A DNA stretch of 64,000 bases from positions 19,148 to 83,147 of the forward strand of contig NZ_JAGGOJ010000047.1 of assembly GCF_018614575.1 (NCBI RefSeq), given 5' to 3'. Source of the stretch: Streptomyces sp. ISL-10. Lineage in GTDB: Bacteria; Actinomycetota; Actinomycetes; Streptomycetales; Streptomycetaceae. A program made the position numbers and the translations under genes. A model generated the notes under the pieces. That model saw only the letters and a program-made list of their open reading frames with translations, was not told the DNA's origin and searched no databases. Positions 42,355 to 51,238 of the stretch are shown here, piece after piece (positions within the stretch are counted from its first letter, which is position 1; each line of letters opens with the position of its first letter).

Positions 42355-42469
42355 TGCAGGACAGCGTGGCCGCGACGCGCCCGACCCGGGCGGCCACCGC
42401 CTCCCGCAACGCTCGAAGCGACCGAGCGCGCGACGCCATGGAGCCGCTGGTGTGTTGACCCACGATGGG

Positions 42470-42493
42470 TTAACTTAGGTAAGCCTAAGTTAA
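42470..42493. promoter_or_regulatory. Iron box (DmdR1/IdeR-type) before the DUF2470 gene
   Basis: A 24-bp palindrome with perfect 10-bp arms TTAACTTAGG/CCTAAGTTAA and a TAAG centre. It overlaps the -10 of a promoter with -35 TTGACC at 42455-42460. It is the most symmetric of the three boxes in this window. Confidence 0.85.
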
Positions 42494-42511
42494 CCTGAAA
42501 GGGGATCCGGG

Positions 42512-43243
42512 ATGGGTGCTGCGGACGTCTGCACGGCTCGGCCGACCAATGGTGAGCGCGTTCGCAGCGTGGTGGCTGCAGCGGGGTCCCTGATGGTGGT
42601 CACGGACCGGCACAGCTGTGAGCTGGCCGGGCTGCACAGCCTGGACGCGCGCGGGCGTCTGTGTCTGCGGGTGCCGGACGACTGCGCGTTGGCGGCCGAG
42701 GTCGCCCTCGCGCCTCGCGGCATTGTGGCGGCACGGCTGAAGTTCACCGACATCGCACCCACTGCTGCGCGCGACCGTGTGCGTGCCCGTGTGACGCTCT
42801 CCGGATGGCTGGGTCCCGCCGGCCCCGTGTCCGAGACGCCTGGCGTCGACGTACGTCTGGACATCGCGCATGCCGAGCTGGTGACAGCGGAGGGCACGGT
42901 CACCGTCGGGCTCGACGAACTCACCCTTGCCGAGGCGGACCCTCTTGCCGTGCACGAGGCCGACATGCTCACGCACCTCGTCGACGTCCACAGCGACGAA
43001 GTCGGCCTGCTCACCCGGCTCGTGGCCCCGAGGCTCATGCAGGGTGTACTGCGCGTCCTCCCTCTCGCCATGGACCGGTACGGGATCACGCTGCGACTTG
43101 AGCACGCACACGCGCAACACGATGTACGGCTGCCGTTCGCGGCACCGCTGGGCGATGCGGCGGAGGCCGGCGACCGGGTCCGCACGTTGCTGACGGCGGC
43201 ACGCGCCTGCCCTCGTCGGCACAGGTCACCGATCCGGCCGTGA
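42512..43243 (+). CDS. DUF2470-domain (HugZ/PPOX-related) protein, iron-regulated, 243 aa
   Basis: C-terminal DUF2470 domain (HEADMLTHLVDVHSDEVGLL with conserved His/Asp pattern). The N-terminal part has alternating strands (DDCALAAEVALAPRGIVAA) as in split-barrel PPOX domains. HugZ-like relatives bind or degrade haem, which fits control by an iron box 18 nt upstream. GAAAGGGG lies 7 nt before ATG 42512. Enzymatic function not proven. Confidence 0.78.
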   Translation: MGAADVCTARPTNGERVRSVVAAAGSLMVVTDRHSCELAGLHSLDARGRLCLRVPDDCALAAEVALAPRGIVAARLKFTDIAPTAARDRVRARVTLSGWLGPAGPVSETPGVDVRLDIAHAELVTAEGTVTVGLDELTLAEADPLAVHEADMLTHLVDVHSDEVGLLTRLVAPRLMQGVLRVLPLAMDRYGITLRLEHAHAQHDVRLPFAAPLGDAAEAGDRVRTLLTAARACPRRHRSPIRP

Positions 43244-43268
43244 TCCGGGCGGCGCAGGCGAGGCCATG

Positions 43269-43343
43269 GTGATCAGGAGGCCGTGGTTGCGGCCGCGCGG
43301 TCGTCGGCCGTGGTGACGATCACCACGCCGTCGCCCTGAGCGG
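43269..43343 (-). pseudogene. Decayed duplicate of the formyltransferase 3' coding region
   Basis: These 75 bp align with 44341-44415, inside the formyltransferase gene, with a single 1-nt gap. The shared blocks include GAGGCCGTGGTTGCGGCC-like and GACGATCACCAC-CCGTCGCCCT stretches. The reading frame is lost. The copy lies just beyond the end of the intervening marR gene, in the same orientation. Confidence 0.75.
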
Positions 43344-43354
43344 AAGCGGAGTCC

Positions 43355-44041
43355 TCAAGGGCGACGCTGCACGGGAGCCAGGGCGAGGTGCTGGTGCACG
43401 CGGCGCAGGAGGGAGCCGAGTTGGGCGCGTTCCGCCTCGGTCAGCGGGGACAGGAGATCGTCGTCCGTTGACGCTATGTCCGCGTTGAGTCGGTTCAGTG
43501 CCGCCCTGCCCTCGGGGGTGAGCCGCACGACGACACGGCGGCGGTCGGCCGTGTCGCGGACACAGTCGACATGCTGGGCCTTGGTCAGGTCGTTCACAAT
43601 CTTGACCAGGTCGCTCTGATTCATGTCCAGCCGGGATGCCAGAGTGCCCTTGGACTGCGGTCCGATATCCGCCAGCAGGGCCAGCACGGTCAGATGCCAC
43701 AGCCGCAGGCCACGGGCGGTCAGCTTCTCCGAGAGCCTGCGCCGCGCCGCCTTGCCGATCGCGTACATGAGGTAGGCGTTGAGACGCAGAACGCTGGGCG
43801 ATGTCGTGCTGATGGCCGACGGCCCGGACTCGTTGTTCTTGTCGTCGGGCGCCGGCGCAGTGTGTACGGCGGCACCCGCCACGTCTGCGCCTTCCGGTGT
43901 CACCGACTCGATCGTCAGATCGGCGTCCGCCATGGCGCGGAGGACCTGGGCCCAGTCGGTCGGCAGGTTCGACAGCCCGATGAAGGCGAATTTGGCACCC
44001 GAGGGATCGTGAGCCGTCCCTGAGAAGACCGGCTGTTCCAT
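43355..44041 (-). CDS. MarR-family regulator with an extra N-terminal segment, 228 aa
   Basis: MarR winged helix in residues ~85-215 (RLWHLTVLALLADIGPQSKG, LASRLDMNQSDLVKIVNDLT, wing DTADRRRVVVRLTPEG). About 80 residues precede it (FAFIGLSNLPTDWAQVLRAM, ADLTIESVTPEGAD) with no family I know; this is longer than the usual ~150-aa MarR. ATG 44041 has GAGAG 10-15 nt upstream. It lies between the DUF2470 and formyltransferase genes, next to a broken duplicate, suggesting insertion here. Possible siderophore-locus regulator, unproven. Confidence 0.82.
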   Translation of the reverse strand: MEQPVFSGTAHDPSGAKFAFIGLSNLPTDWAQVLRAMADADLTIESVTPEGADVAGAAVHTAPAPDDKNNESGPSAISTTSPSVLRLNAYLMYAIGKAARRRLSEKLTARGLRLWHLTVLALLADIGPQSKGTLASRLDMNQSDLVKIVNDLTKAQHVDCVRDTADRRRVVVRLTPEGRAALNRLNADIASTDDDLLSPLTEAERAQLGSLLRRVHQHLALAPVQRRP

Positions 44042-44255
44042 TGCTCTCCCACTCTCTTCGTGCGGCCGGGGGAACATGCCGGCACGGGAGGCATTTCGCC
44101 GCCCCGCCTGCCACGCGGCATGCCGCCGACCGCTCGGCCGCGAACGCGTGTACGTGAACGTCGCCGCCGTGCGGATCAGGTGATCCACACGGCGGTGACG
44201 GCCGGTCAGCCCCGGGCCGTGGTGGGGTGCCGGCAGACTCTTCGGCCGAACGCGG

Positions 44256-45203
44256 TCAGAGACGGCTCGTGAGGTAGCCGCCCATCGAGGTGAAGTAGTC
44301 GGTCGCGGGCATCTCCTCGCCGTCCTCCGTGCGTATCCGGGTGATGGCGAGGCCGTGGTTGCGGCCGGTGCGGGCGTCGGCTCCGGAGACGATCACCACA
44401 CCGTCGCCCTCGCGGTAGAAGATGCGGCCGGGGGTGCCGCCGTAGCGGCCCTCGGACACGAATGCTGCCAGGATCTCCAGTCGCTTGCCCTTGTGGAAGG
44501 TGAAGGCGCTCGGATACGGGGCGGACTGGGCGCGGACCAGGCGTTCGAGGTCCTCGGCGGGCCAGTTCCAGTCGATGCGGATGTCCTCGGCGGACCGCTT
44601 GTGGAAGAAGCTCGCCTGGGAGCGGTCCTGCTTGGTGAAGTCGGAGCGCCCGGACGCGATGAGGTCGAGCGCTCCGGTCGTGACCGGGGCGATGAGGTCG
44701 ACCGTCTTGTGGAACAGGTCGGTGGCGGTGTCCTTCGGCCCGACCGTCACCCCGCGCTGGAGCACGATGTCGCCGGCGTCGAGCTCGTCGTCCATCATGT
44801 GCGCGGTGACGCCGACTTCGCGCTCGCCGTTGATCAGCGCCCAGATCAGCGGCGAGAAGCCGGCGTACTTCGGCAGCAGCGAGTCATGGACGTTCAGGGT
44901 GCCGTGGCGGGGCAGGCCGAAGATGCGCGGGGGAATCCACGTGCGCCAGTTGTTGGCCACGATGATGTCCGGGTCCGCGTCCTTGAGCCGTGTGAACAGC
45001 TCCTCGTCGTCGGGACGGTTGCGGATCAGTACGGGCACACCGTGCTCTTCGGCGAGGTCGGCGACCGAGTCGCTCCAGATCTTCTCGTACGCATGCTCGC
45101 TCTTGGGGTGTGTCACCACCATCACGACGTCGTGTTCGGAGTCCAGGAGGGCTTGCAGGGTCCGATGTCCCCAGGTCTGATAACCGAACATGACGACCCG
45201 CAT
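44256..45203 (-). CDS. N5-hydroxyornithine formyltransferase (CchA-like), 315 aa
   Basis: Formyl-THF-dependent transferase of the methionyl-tRNA formyltransferase superfamily. Catalytic Asn104, His106 (TLNVHDSLLP) and Asp142 (DDELDAGDI) are present, followed by a C-terminal OB-like domain. Next to an ornithine N5-hydroxylase and a siderophore NRPS it must be the enzyme making N5-formyl-N5-hydroxyornithine, as CchA does for coelichelin, rather than a tRNA enzyme. GGAGGA lies 7 nt upstream of ATG 45203. Divergent from the monooxygenase gene, with its own iron box. Confidence 0.9.
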   Translation of the reverse strand: MRVVMFGYQTWGHRTLQALLDSEHDVVMVVTHPKSEHAYEKIWSDSVADLAEEHGVPVLIRNRPDDEELFTRLKDADPDIIVANNWRTWIPPRIFGLPRHGTLNVHDSLLPKYAGFSPLIWALINGEREVGVTAHMMDDELDAGDIVLQRGVTVGPKDTATDLFHKTVDLIAPVTTGALDLIASGRSDFTKQDRSQASFFHKRSAEDIRIDWNWPAEDLERLVRAQSAPYPSAFTFHKGKRLEILAAFVSEGRYGGTPGRIFYREGDGVVIVSGADARTGRNHGLAITRIRTEDGEEMPATDYFTSMGGYLTSRL

Positions 45204-45237
45204 GGGTGTTCCTCCTCAGAGCGGTGATGGATCAGCA

Positions 45238-45261
45238 TTAAGTAAAGCAAGCCTTACCTAA
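45238..45261. promoter_or_regulatory. Iron box for the formyltransferase gene
   Basis: Read on the minus strand: TTAGGTAAGGC, TT, GCTTTACTTAA, an imperfect DmdR1/IdeR palindrome. It ends 35 nt upstream of ATG 45203. Confidence 0.8.
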
Positions 45262-45346
45262 CAGTGCAACGAGGTCCCATATGGGCGGCGTTCGCACCCA
45301 TGGTCCACCGCTTGTCCGTTTTGCCCGGTCGACACGGCTCCCCAGA

Positions 45347-45365
45347 TCAGGTTAGCTTTACCTAA
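45347..45365. promoter_or_regulatory. Iron box for the monooxygenase-NRPS operon
   Basis: A 19-bp site reading TTAGGTAAAGCTAACCTGA on the minus strand, close to the DmdR1/IdeR consensus. It is ~85 nt upstream of ATG 45451 and 85 bp from the other box, so both divergent promoters are shut by iron. Confidence 0.8.
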
Positions 45366-45450
45366 GTTCCGCACGGCCGCCGCTTTTCGGTGTGCCCTGC
45401 TGCCGTTCCCCAACGCCTGACAAGCGGCTGCCCCGCACGATGGGAGTGAC

Positions 45451-46800
45451 ATGTCACAGGCTCTTCCTGACGACGCACCTCTGATCCACGACCTCATAGG
45501 CATCGGCTTCGGGCCGTCCAATGTGGCCATGGCGATTGCGCTCAGCGAGCACAACGCAAGCGTCGGAAGGCAGGAGGCGGTCACTGCTCACTTCTTCGAG
45601 CGGCAACCGCACTTCGGCTGGCACCGCGGCATGCTGATCGACGACGCCACCATGCAGGTGTCTTTCCTCAAGGACCTTGTGACGCTGCGCAATCCGGCGA
45701 GCGAGTACAGCTTCCTGTGCTACCTGAAGAGCAAGGGGCGGTTGATCGACTTCATCAACCACAAGAACCTCTTCCCTCTGCGGGTCGAGTTCCACGACTA
45801 CTTCGAGTGGGCCGCGGCCAAGGTGGACGACATGGTGTCCTACGGGCACGAGGTCGTCGCCGTCCAGCCCGTCGTAGAGGACGGAGTGGTGCAGTACGTG
45901 GACGTGACGGCCCGTTCGGGGGCGGAGCTGGTCGTCCACCGGGCCCGCAACCTCGTGATCGGCACCGGTCTGCGGCCACAGATGCCGGAGGGTGTCGAGC
46001 GAACGGACCGGATCTGGCACAACTCCGACCTGCTGGCACGTGTCGATGGGCTGAAGGACGCCGATCCGTCACGCTTCATCGTGGTCGGAGCCGGACAGAG
46101 CGCCGCGGAGAACGTGGCCTACCTGCACCGGCGTTTCCCCGAGGCCGAGGTCTGCGCGGTCTTCTCCCGCTACGGCTACAGCCCCGCGGACGACAGCAGC
46201 TTCGCCAACCGGATCTTCGACCCCGAAGCGGTCGACGAGTTCTTCACGGCGCCTGAAGACGTCAAGCGCAAGCTGATCGACTACCACGGCAACACGAACT
46301 ACTCCGTGGTCGACATCGACCTGATCGACGACCTTTACCGGCAGGAGTACCAGGAGAAGGTCCTCGGCACGCAGCGTCTGCGGTTCCTCAAGGTGTCCCG
46401 GCTCACCGATGTCGTCGAGACCCCCGACAAGGTCCGCACGACGGTCGAGTCGCTGGTCACCGGCGAGAAGACACCGCTGGACGCCGATGTCCTCGTCTAC
46501 GCCACCGGATACCGGTCGGCCGATGCCCTCGGACTCCTCGGTGATGTCGAGGCGTACTGCCACCGCGACGACGACGGCCGTGTCCGCGTCGAGCGTGACT
46601 ACCGCATCGAGACCGATCCCGAACTTCAGTGCGGTATCTACCTGCAGGGCGGTACCGAGCACACGCACGGCATCACGTCGTCGCTGCTGTCGAACACCGC
46701 TGTCAGGGTCGGCGACATCCTTCAGTCGGTCATCGACCGGGGTCAGGAGCCGGTCACCGGATCCCGGCACGCCGCCGACGAAATCGGCTCGACCCTCTGA
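45451..46800 (+). CDS. L-ornithine N5-monooxygenase (SidA/PvdA/CchB-type), 449 aa
   Basis: Flavin-dependent N-hydroxylase. FAD motif GIGFGPSN (residues 17-24), substrate/FAD segment MQVSFLKDLVTLRNPASEYS typical of ornithine enzymes, NADPH motif VVGAGQSAAENVAYL (~211-225), and C-terminal VYATGYRSADAL. It makes N5-hydroxy-L-ornithine for the NRPS. Expression is probably controlled by the iron box upstream, and it is the first gene of the operon continuing to the NRPS. Confidence 0.93.
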   Translation: MSQALPDDAPLIHDLIGIGFGPSNVAMAIALSEHNASVGRQEAVTAHFFERQPHFGWHRGMLIDDATMQVSFLKDLVTLRNPASEYSFLCYLKSKGRLIDFINHKNLFPLRVEFHDYFEWAAAKVDDMVSYGHEVVAVQPVVEDGVVQYVDVTARSGAELVVHRARNLVIGTGLRPQMPEGVERTDRIWHNSDLLARVDGLKDADPSRFIVVGAGQSAAENVAYLHRRFPEAEVCAVFSRYGYSPADDSSFANRIFDPEAVDEFFTAPEDVKRKLIDYHGNTNYSVVDIDLIDDLYRQEYQEKVLGTQRLRFLKVSRLTDVVETPDKVRTTVESLVTGEKTPLDADVLVYATGYRSADALGLLGDVEAYCHRDDDGRVRVERDYRIETDPELQCGIYLQGGTEHTHGITSSLLSNTAVRVGDILQSVIDRGQEPVTGSRHAADEIGSTL

Positions 46801-46893
46801 TCAGGCCTCCCCCCACAGTCCCGCCTGCCCGGTGGTCGTCGCCACCGGGCGGATGTGACGCGCACCGTGAATCCCCCGTGAAAGGAAACACCC

Positions 46894-47928
46894 GTGTCCG
46901 TTGGTACACGCCCCGGTCTGACGAGGATCGTCAGACACCTCCCCCGCGTGGCTGTGGCCGCAGTCGCCGCGCTGGTGCTGAGCGCCTGTGGTGGCGGCGA
47001 GAAGGCCGATTCCAAGCCGTCCGAGAAGGAGAGCGCGAAGTCGGCGGCTTTCCCGGTCACGGTGGAGCACAAGTACGGCAGCACGACGATCGAGTCGGAG
47101 CCGGAGAAGGTCGTCACCCTCGGTCTGTCGGATCAGGACGCGGTGCTGGCGCTGGGTGTCAAGCCGGTCGGCTCGGTGGACTGGTTCAAGGAGCAGCCGT
47201 ACGGCAAGTGGCCGTGGACCAAGGAGCTTTGGGGCTCCAAGCCGCCGCAGATCGTGGGTGAGCGCGACGAGTACAACATGGAGAAGATCGCGGCCCTCAA
47301 GCCGGATCTGATCGTGGCGCAGTACTCGGGCATGAAGAAGGAGCAGTACGACACGCTGTCCAAGATCGCCAAGGTGGTTGCCCAGCCCAAGGGCCACGAG
47401 GACTACCAGGCGCCGTGGCAGGTCATGACCAAGCAGATCGGCAAGGCCCTGGGCAAGGACGCCGAGACCGAGAAGCTGATCGCCGGCATCGACGCGCGCT
47501 TCAAGGCCGTCCGCGACAAGCACCCCGAGTGGAAGGGCAAGACGGTCACCGTCGGCGAGCCCTATGAGCCGGGCAAGTTCTCCGCGTTCTCGCCCAAGGA
47601 CCCCAAGGTCATCTTCCTGAGCGAGATGGGCTTCACCACCTCCGAGGCGTACCGCAAGGCGCTCGGCAAGGAGAACATCGCCGACCTCAGCTCGGAGCGT
47701 TTCGACGTCATGGAGGCCGACCGGACGGTGTGGCTGGGCACTCCTGAGACGGAGAAGCTCATGAAGGCAGACCCGCTCTACAAGAAGACCAAGGTGCACC
47801 AGGAGAAGCGGGACCTGTTCCTGCCCTACGACAGCCCGGACATCGGCGCCGCGCTCTCCTTCAACACGGTGCTGTCGATCCCGTACGCCATCGACCAGGT
47901 CGTACCGATGCTCGAGGCCATCAAGTAG
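46894..47928 (+). CDS. Iron-siderophore ABC transporter substrate-binding lipoprotein, 344 aa
   Basis: Signal peptide with lipobox LVLSAC (lipidated Cys32), then a class III (FecB/FhuD-type) binding protein: EPEKVVTLGLSDQDAVLALG, AALKPDLIVAQYSG and FNTVLSIPYAIDQVVPML. It captures the ferric siderophore outside the membrane. GTG 46894 has GAAAGGA 8 nt upstream. The matching permease and ATPase genes are not in this window. Confidence 0.9.
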   Translation: MSVGTRPGLTRIVRHLPRVAVAAVAALVLSACGGGEKADSKPSEKESAKSAAFPVTVEHKYGSTTIESEPEKVVTLGLSDQDAVLALGVKPVGSVDWFKEQPYGKWPWTKELWGSKPPQIVGERDEYNMEKIAALKPDLIVAQYSGMKKEQYDTLSKIAKVVAQPKGHEDYQAPWQVMTKQIGKALGKDAETEKLIAGIDARFKAVRDKHPEWKGKTVTVGEPYEPGKFSAFSPKDPKVIFLSEMGFTTSEAYRKALGKENIADLSSERFDVMEADRTVWLGTPETEKLMKADPLYKKTKVHQEKRDLFLPYDSPDIGAALSFNTVLSIPYAIDQVVPMLEAIK

Positions 47929-47982
47929 GAGCGCCACAGCGTCTCCCGCACGCTGTAGCTCCCTCCACCTCCACCTCCACCT

Positions 47983-48021
47983 CACGCCCGCCCGGTGGCC
48001 GTCTCCCGCCGGGCGGGCGTG
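47983..48021 (+). terminator. Hairpin between the binding-protein and NRPS genes
   Basis: A 13-bp perfect stem (arms 47983-47995 and 48009-48021, CACGCCCGCCCGG and its complement) with a 13-nt loop, 61 bp before the NRPS start. No iron box or clear promoter follows, so it probably attenuates rather than ends transcription. Confidence 0.6.
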
Positions 48022-48082
48022 GCACGCACCGCCACACAACGACTCACCACTGACGCACAACCAGGGAAAGGTCATTCGAACG

Positions 48083-51000
48083 ATGTTTGACGCCGAGTCG
48101 GACCGGACCTCTGCCGCCGGGATACCCGTCACCGGTGGGCAGTCCGGCATTTGGCTTGCCCAGCAGATCGAGCCGGACAGCTCGGCCTACAACGTCTCGT
48201 TCGTCCTGGAACTGCGCGGCGACGTCGACCTCGACCGCCTCACCGCCGCCGTGCGGCAGGCGATCGAGGAGGCGGAGTGCTTGCATGTGCGCGTCGGTGT
48301 CGAGGAGGGGGAGCCGCGCCAGACCATCACGCGGGTCCCCGTCGACGTGCCCACCATCGATCTGCGGGACGAGACGGATCCCGAAGGCGCTGCCGCGGAC
48401 TGGGCGGAAGACGACCGCGACCGGCCCGTCGACCTGGTGAACGGCCCGCTGTTCGGCCAGGCACTGCTCCGCCTCGCGGACGACCGGGTCCTGTGGTACC
48501 AGCGCTACCACCACATCGCCATCGACGGGATGAGCATCGCGCTGATCTCCCGCCGGGCCGGTGAGCTCTACACCGCCGGTGAGCCGTCCGGTGAACCGGC
48601 AGGAGACGCCGACTGGGAGCTGTCGCGGCTGGTCGGCTCCGAGCTCGCGTACCGCGCGTCCGAGCAGTACCAGGCGGATCGCGCGTACTGGCTGAACCGG
48701 CTTGCCGACCGACCGGAGCCCGTGCGTCTCGTCGAGCGCGCGTCGGCGCCGATGACGCGGCGCATCCGGCGCACGGCGGAGCTGTCACCGCAGGACACCG
48801 CCCGGCTGCGCGTCGCCGCGGCGGGCGCGGGCGTGCGCCTGTCCCGTCTGCTGGTGGCGGCCGTGGTCGCCTACCTGCACCGAGTCACCGGCGAGCAGGA
48901 CCTCGTCCTCGGCCTGCCGGTCACCACCCGGCAGGACGCCGAGTCGAGGGATGTCCCCGGCATGGTGTCCAACATTCTCCCCCTGCGTGTCGCAGTCCGC
49001 GGGGACATGACCGCGACCGAGCTCGTGGACGTGGTGCGGTGTCAGATCGCCGAGACGGTCGACCACGGGCGCTACCGTGCCGAGGACCTGGCGAGGGACC
49101 TGGGGCTGGTCGACGGTGTACCGGAGCTGGTCGGCCCCACGGTCAACATCCTGCCCGACGGCGGTCTGCGCTTCGGCGACCACGAGGCCGACCTCCGTCC
49201 CGAATGGCTCGGCCCGGTCAGCGACCTGGCGGTCACCGTCGCCGAGTCCCGGGCGGGCAAGAGCATCCGTATCCACTTCGACGCGGACGCGGAGGTGTGT
49301 GACCAGCGGACGCTGAGCGACCACGAGCGCCGTTTCCTCATGCTCCTCGACGCCTTCGTCGAGGGGATGGACCGCCCCATCGGCCACATCGAGCTGACCT
49401 CCGGTGCGGAGCGGGCCCAGCTGCTCGACGAGTTCTCAGTCGCGCCGTGCGAGGTTCCCGAACTGTCCTGGCCCGCCGCGTTCGAGCAGCAGGTGCGCCG
49501 CTCGCCGGACGCCGTCGCGCTCGTGTGCGAGGACCGGCAACTGTCGTACGCCGAACTCAACGCCGCCGCGAACCGACTGGCCCGGCTGCTCATCGTGCGC
49601 GGCGTGAGCGACGAGGACGTCGTCGCCGTAGCCGTCCCGCGCTCGCCCGAACTGGTGGTCTCCCTGCTGGCGGTGATGAAGGCGGGCGCGGCGTATCTGC
49701 CGCTGGACGCCGACCATCCCCAGGACCGGATCGCCTACATGCTCTCCGACGCCGGCGCGCGGACCGTCGTCACCACGCGCGAGCTGGCCGGTGAACTGCC
49801 GGCAGCGCCCGGCGTCGGGCAGGTACTGCTCGACGACCCGTCCGTGGCCGCCGAGTCCGCCGCGCTGGACGACTCGGACCCCGGCCTGCCGATCGCCCTC
49901 GACCAGGCCGCGTACGTCATCTACACCTCGGGCTCCACCGGCCGCCCCAAGGGCGTGGTGGTCTCGCACGACGGGGTCGGCAGCCTGATCGCCACGGCCA
50001 CCGACCGGATCGGCATCGGCGCGGACAGCCGTGTAGTGCAGTTCGCGTCGGTCGGCTTCGACGTGACGGTCTGGGACCTGATCATGTCGCTGTGCGTCGG
50101 CGGCCGGATCATCATCGTCCCCACCGAGCGCCGGGTCGCCGGGCCCGCCCTGACGGACTACATCGAGGAGCACCTGGCCACCCACATGATCCTGCCGCCG
50201 TCGCTCGTCTCGGCGCTGCCGCAGGACTGTGAGCTGCCCGAGGGGGCGGTGCTCGTGGTCGGCACCGAGGCGGTGCCCAGCGAGCTGATCGCCCGCTGGT
50301 CCGGGCGGCTGCGTATCGTCGTCGCCTACGGTCTGACCGAGGCGACGGTCAACTCGACGCTGTGGCTCGCCGAGCCCGGCTGGCAGGGGCCCGCGCCGAT
50401 CGGCCGGCCCGACCCCAACACCCGTGCCTATGTGCTCGATGCGGCGCTGCGGCCTGTTCCCGTGGGTGTCGAGGGTGAGCTGTACGTCGGCGGGCGCGGC
50501 CTGGCCCGCGGCTACCTGGGCAGGGCGGGGCTGACCTCGGAACGGTTCGTCGCCGACCCGTTCGGACCGCCGGGTGCGCGGATGTACCGCACCGGCGACC
50601 GCGTCCGCTGGAGCGAGGACGGCAACCTGGACTTCCTCGGCCGCGCGGACGGCCAGCTCAAGATCCGGGGCCACCGGATCGAACCGGGCGAGATCGAGAG
50701 CGCGTTCATGGCCTGCCCGGGCATCGCCCAGGCCGCCGTCCTCGTACGGGAGGACCACCGGGGTGTGAAGCGCCTCGTCGCCTATCTGGTCGGCGACGCC
50801 GGCGCGGACGCCGAGGCGTCCGTGGTGGCGGCGCGGACGCAGGTGTCGCAGGAGCTGCCGGACTACATGGTGCCGACGGCCGTCGTGCTCCTTGACGGGC
50901 CCCTGCCGCTGACGCCCAACGGAAAGCTCGACGTCCGGGCCCTGCCCGAGCCGCAGTGGACCGCGATGACCGGCGACGCGGCGCCGACGACGCCGGGCGA

Positions 51001-51238
51001 GACCGCTCTCGCCGCGCTGTTCGCCGAGGTCCTCGGCTTGCCGTCGGTGGGCGTCCACGACAGTTTCTTCGAACTGGGCGGGGACAGCATCGTCGCGATC
51101 CAGCTGGTCACCCGCGCGCGGGCCGCCGGACTCGCGATCAGCCCTCGCGACGTGTTCCGGCACCGCACGGTGGCGGCACTCGCGCGCGTCACCGACGGCG
51201 TGGAGGCGCCGCCTCGTGAATCCGGTGCGGTGCCCGCG
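48083..51238 (+). other. NRPS module 1: C1-A1-PCP1
   Basis: C1 (~14-440) is EntF-like (GGQSGIWLAQQIEPDSSAYN) with intact HHIAIDG, a starter-type C that would acylate residue 1; in erythrochelin the corresponding step is alpha-N-acetylation. A1 (~462-950): core YTSGSTGRPKG at 614-624, FDVTVWD at 659-665, catalytic Lys948. Ten-residue code as I align it: D V W I V G A V N K, nearly that of A4. PCP1 serine 1002 in LGGDS. No E domain follows. Confidence 0.8.

Noticed and set aside
44256..45203. Housekeeping methionyl-tRNA formyltransferase
   Set aside because: Iron box upstream and neighbouring ornithine hydroxylase and NRPS show a siderophore role.
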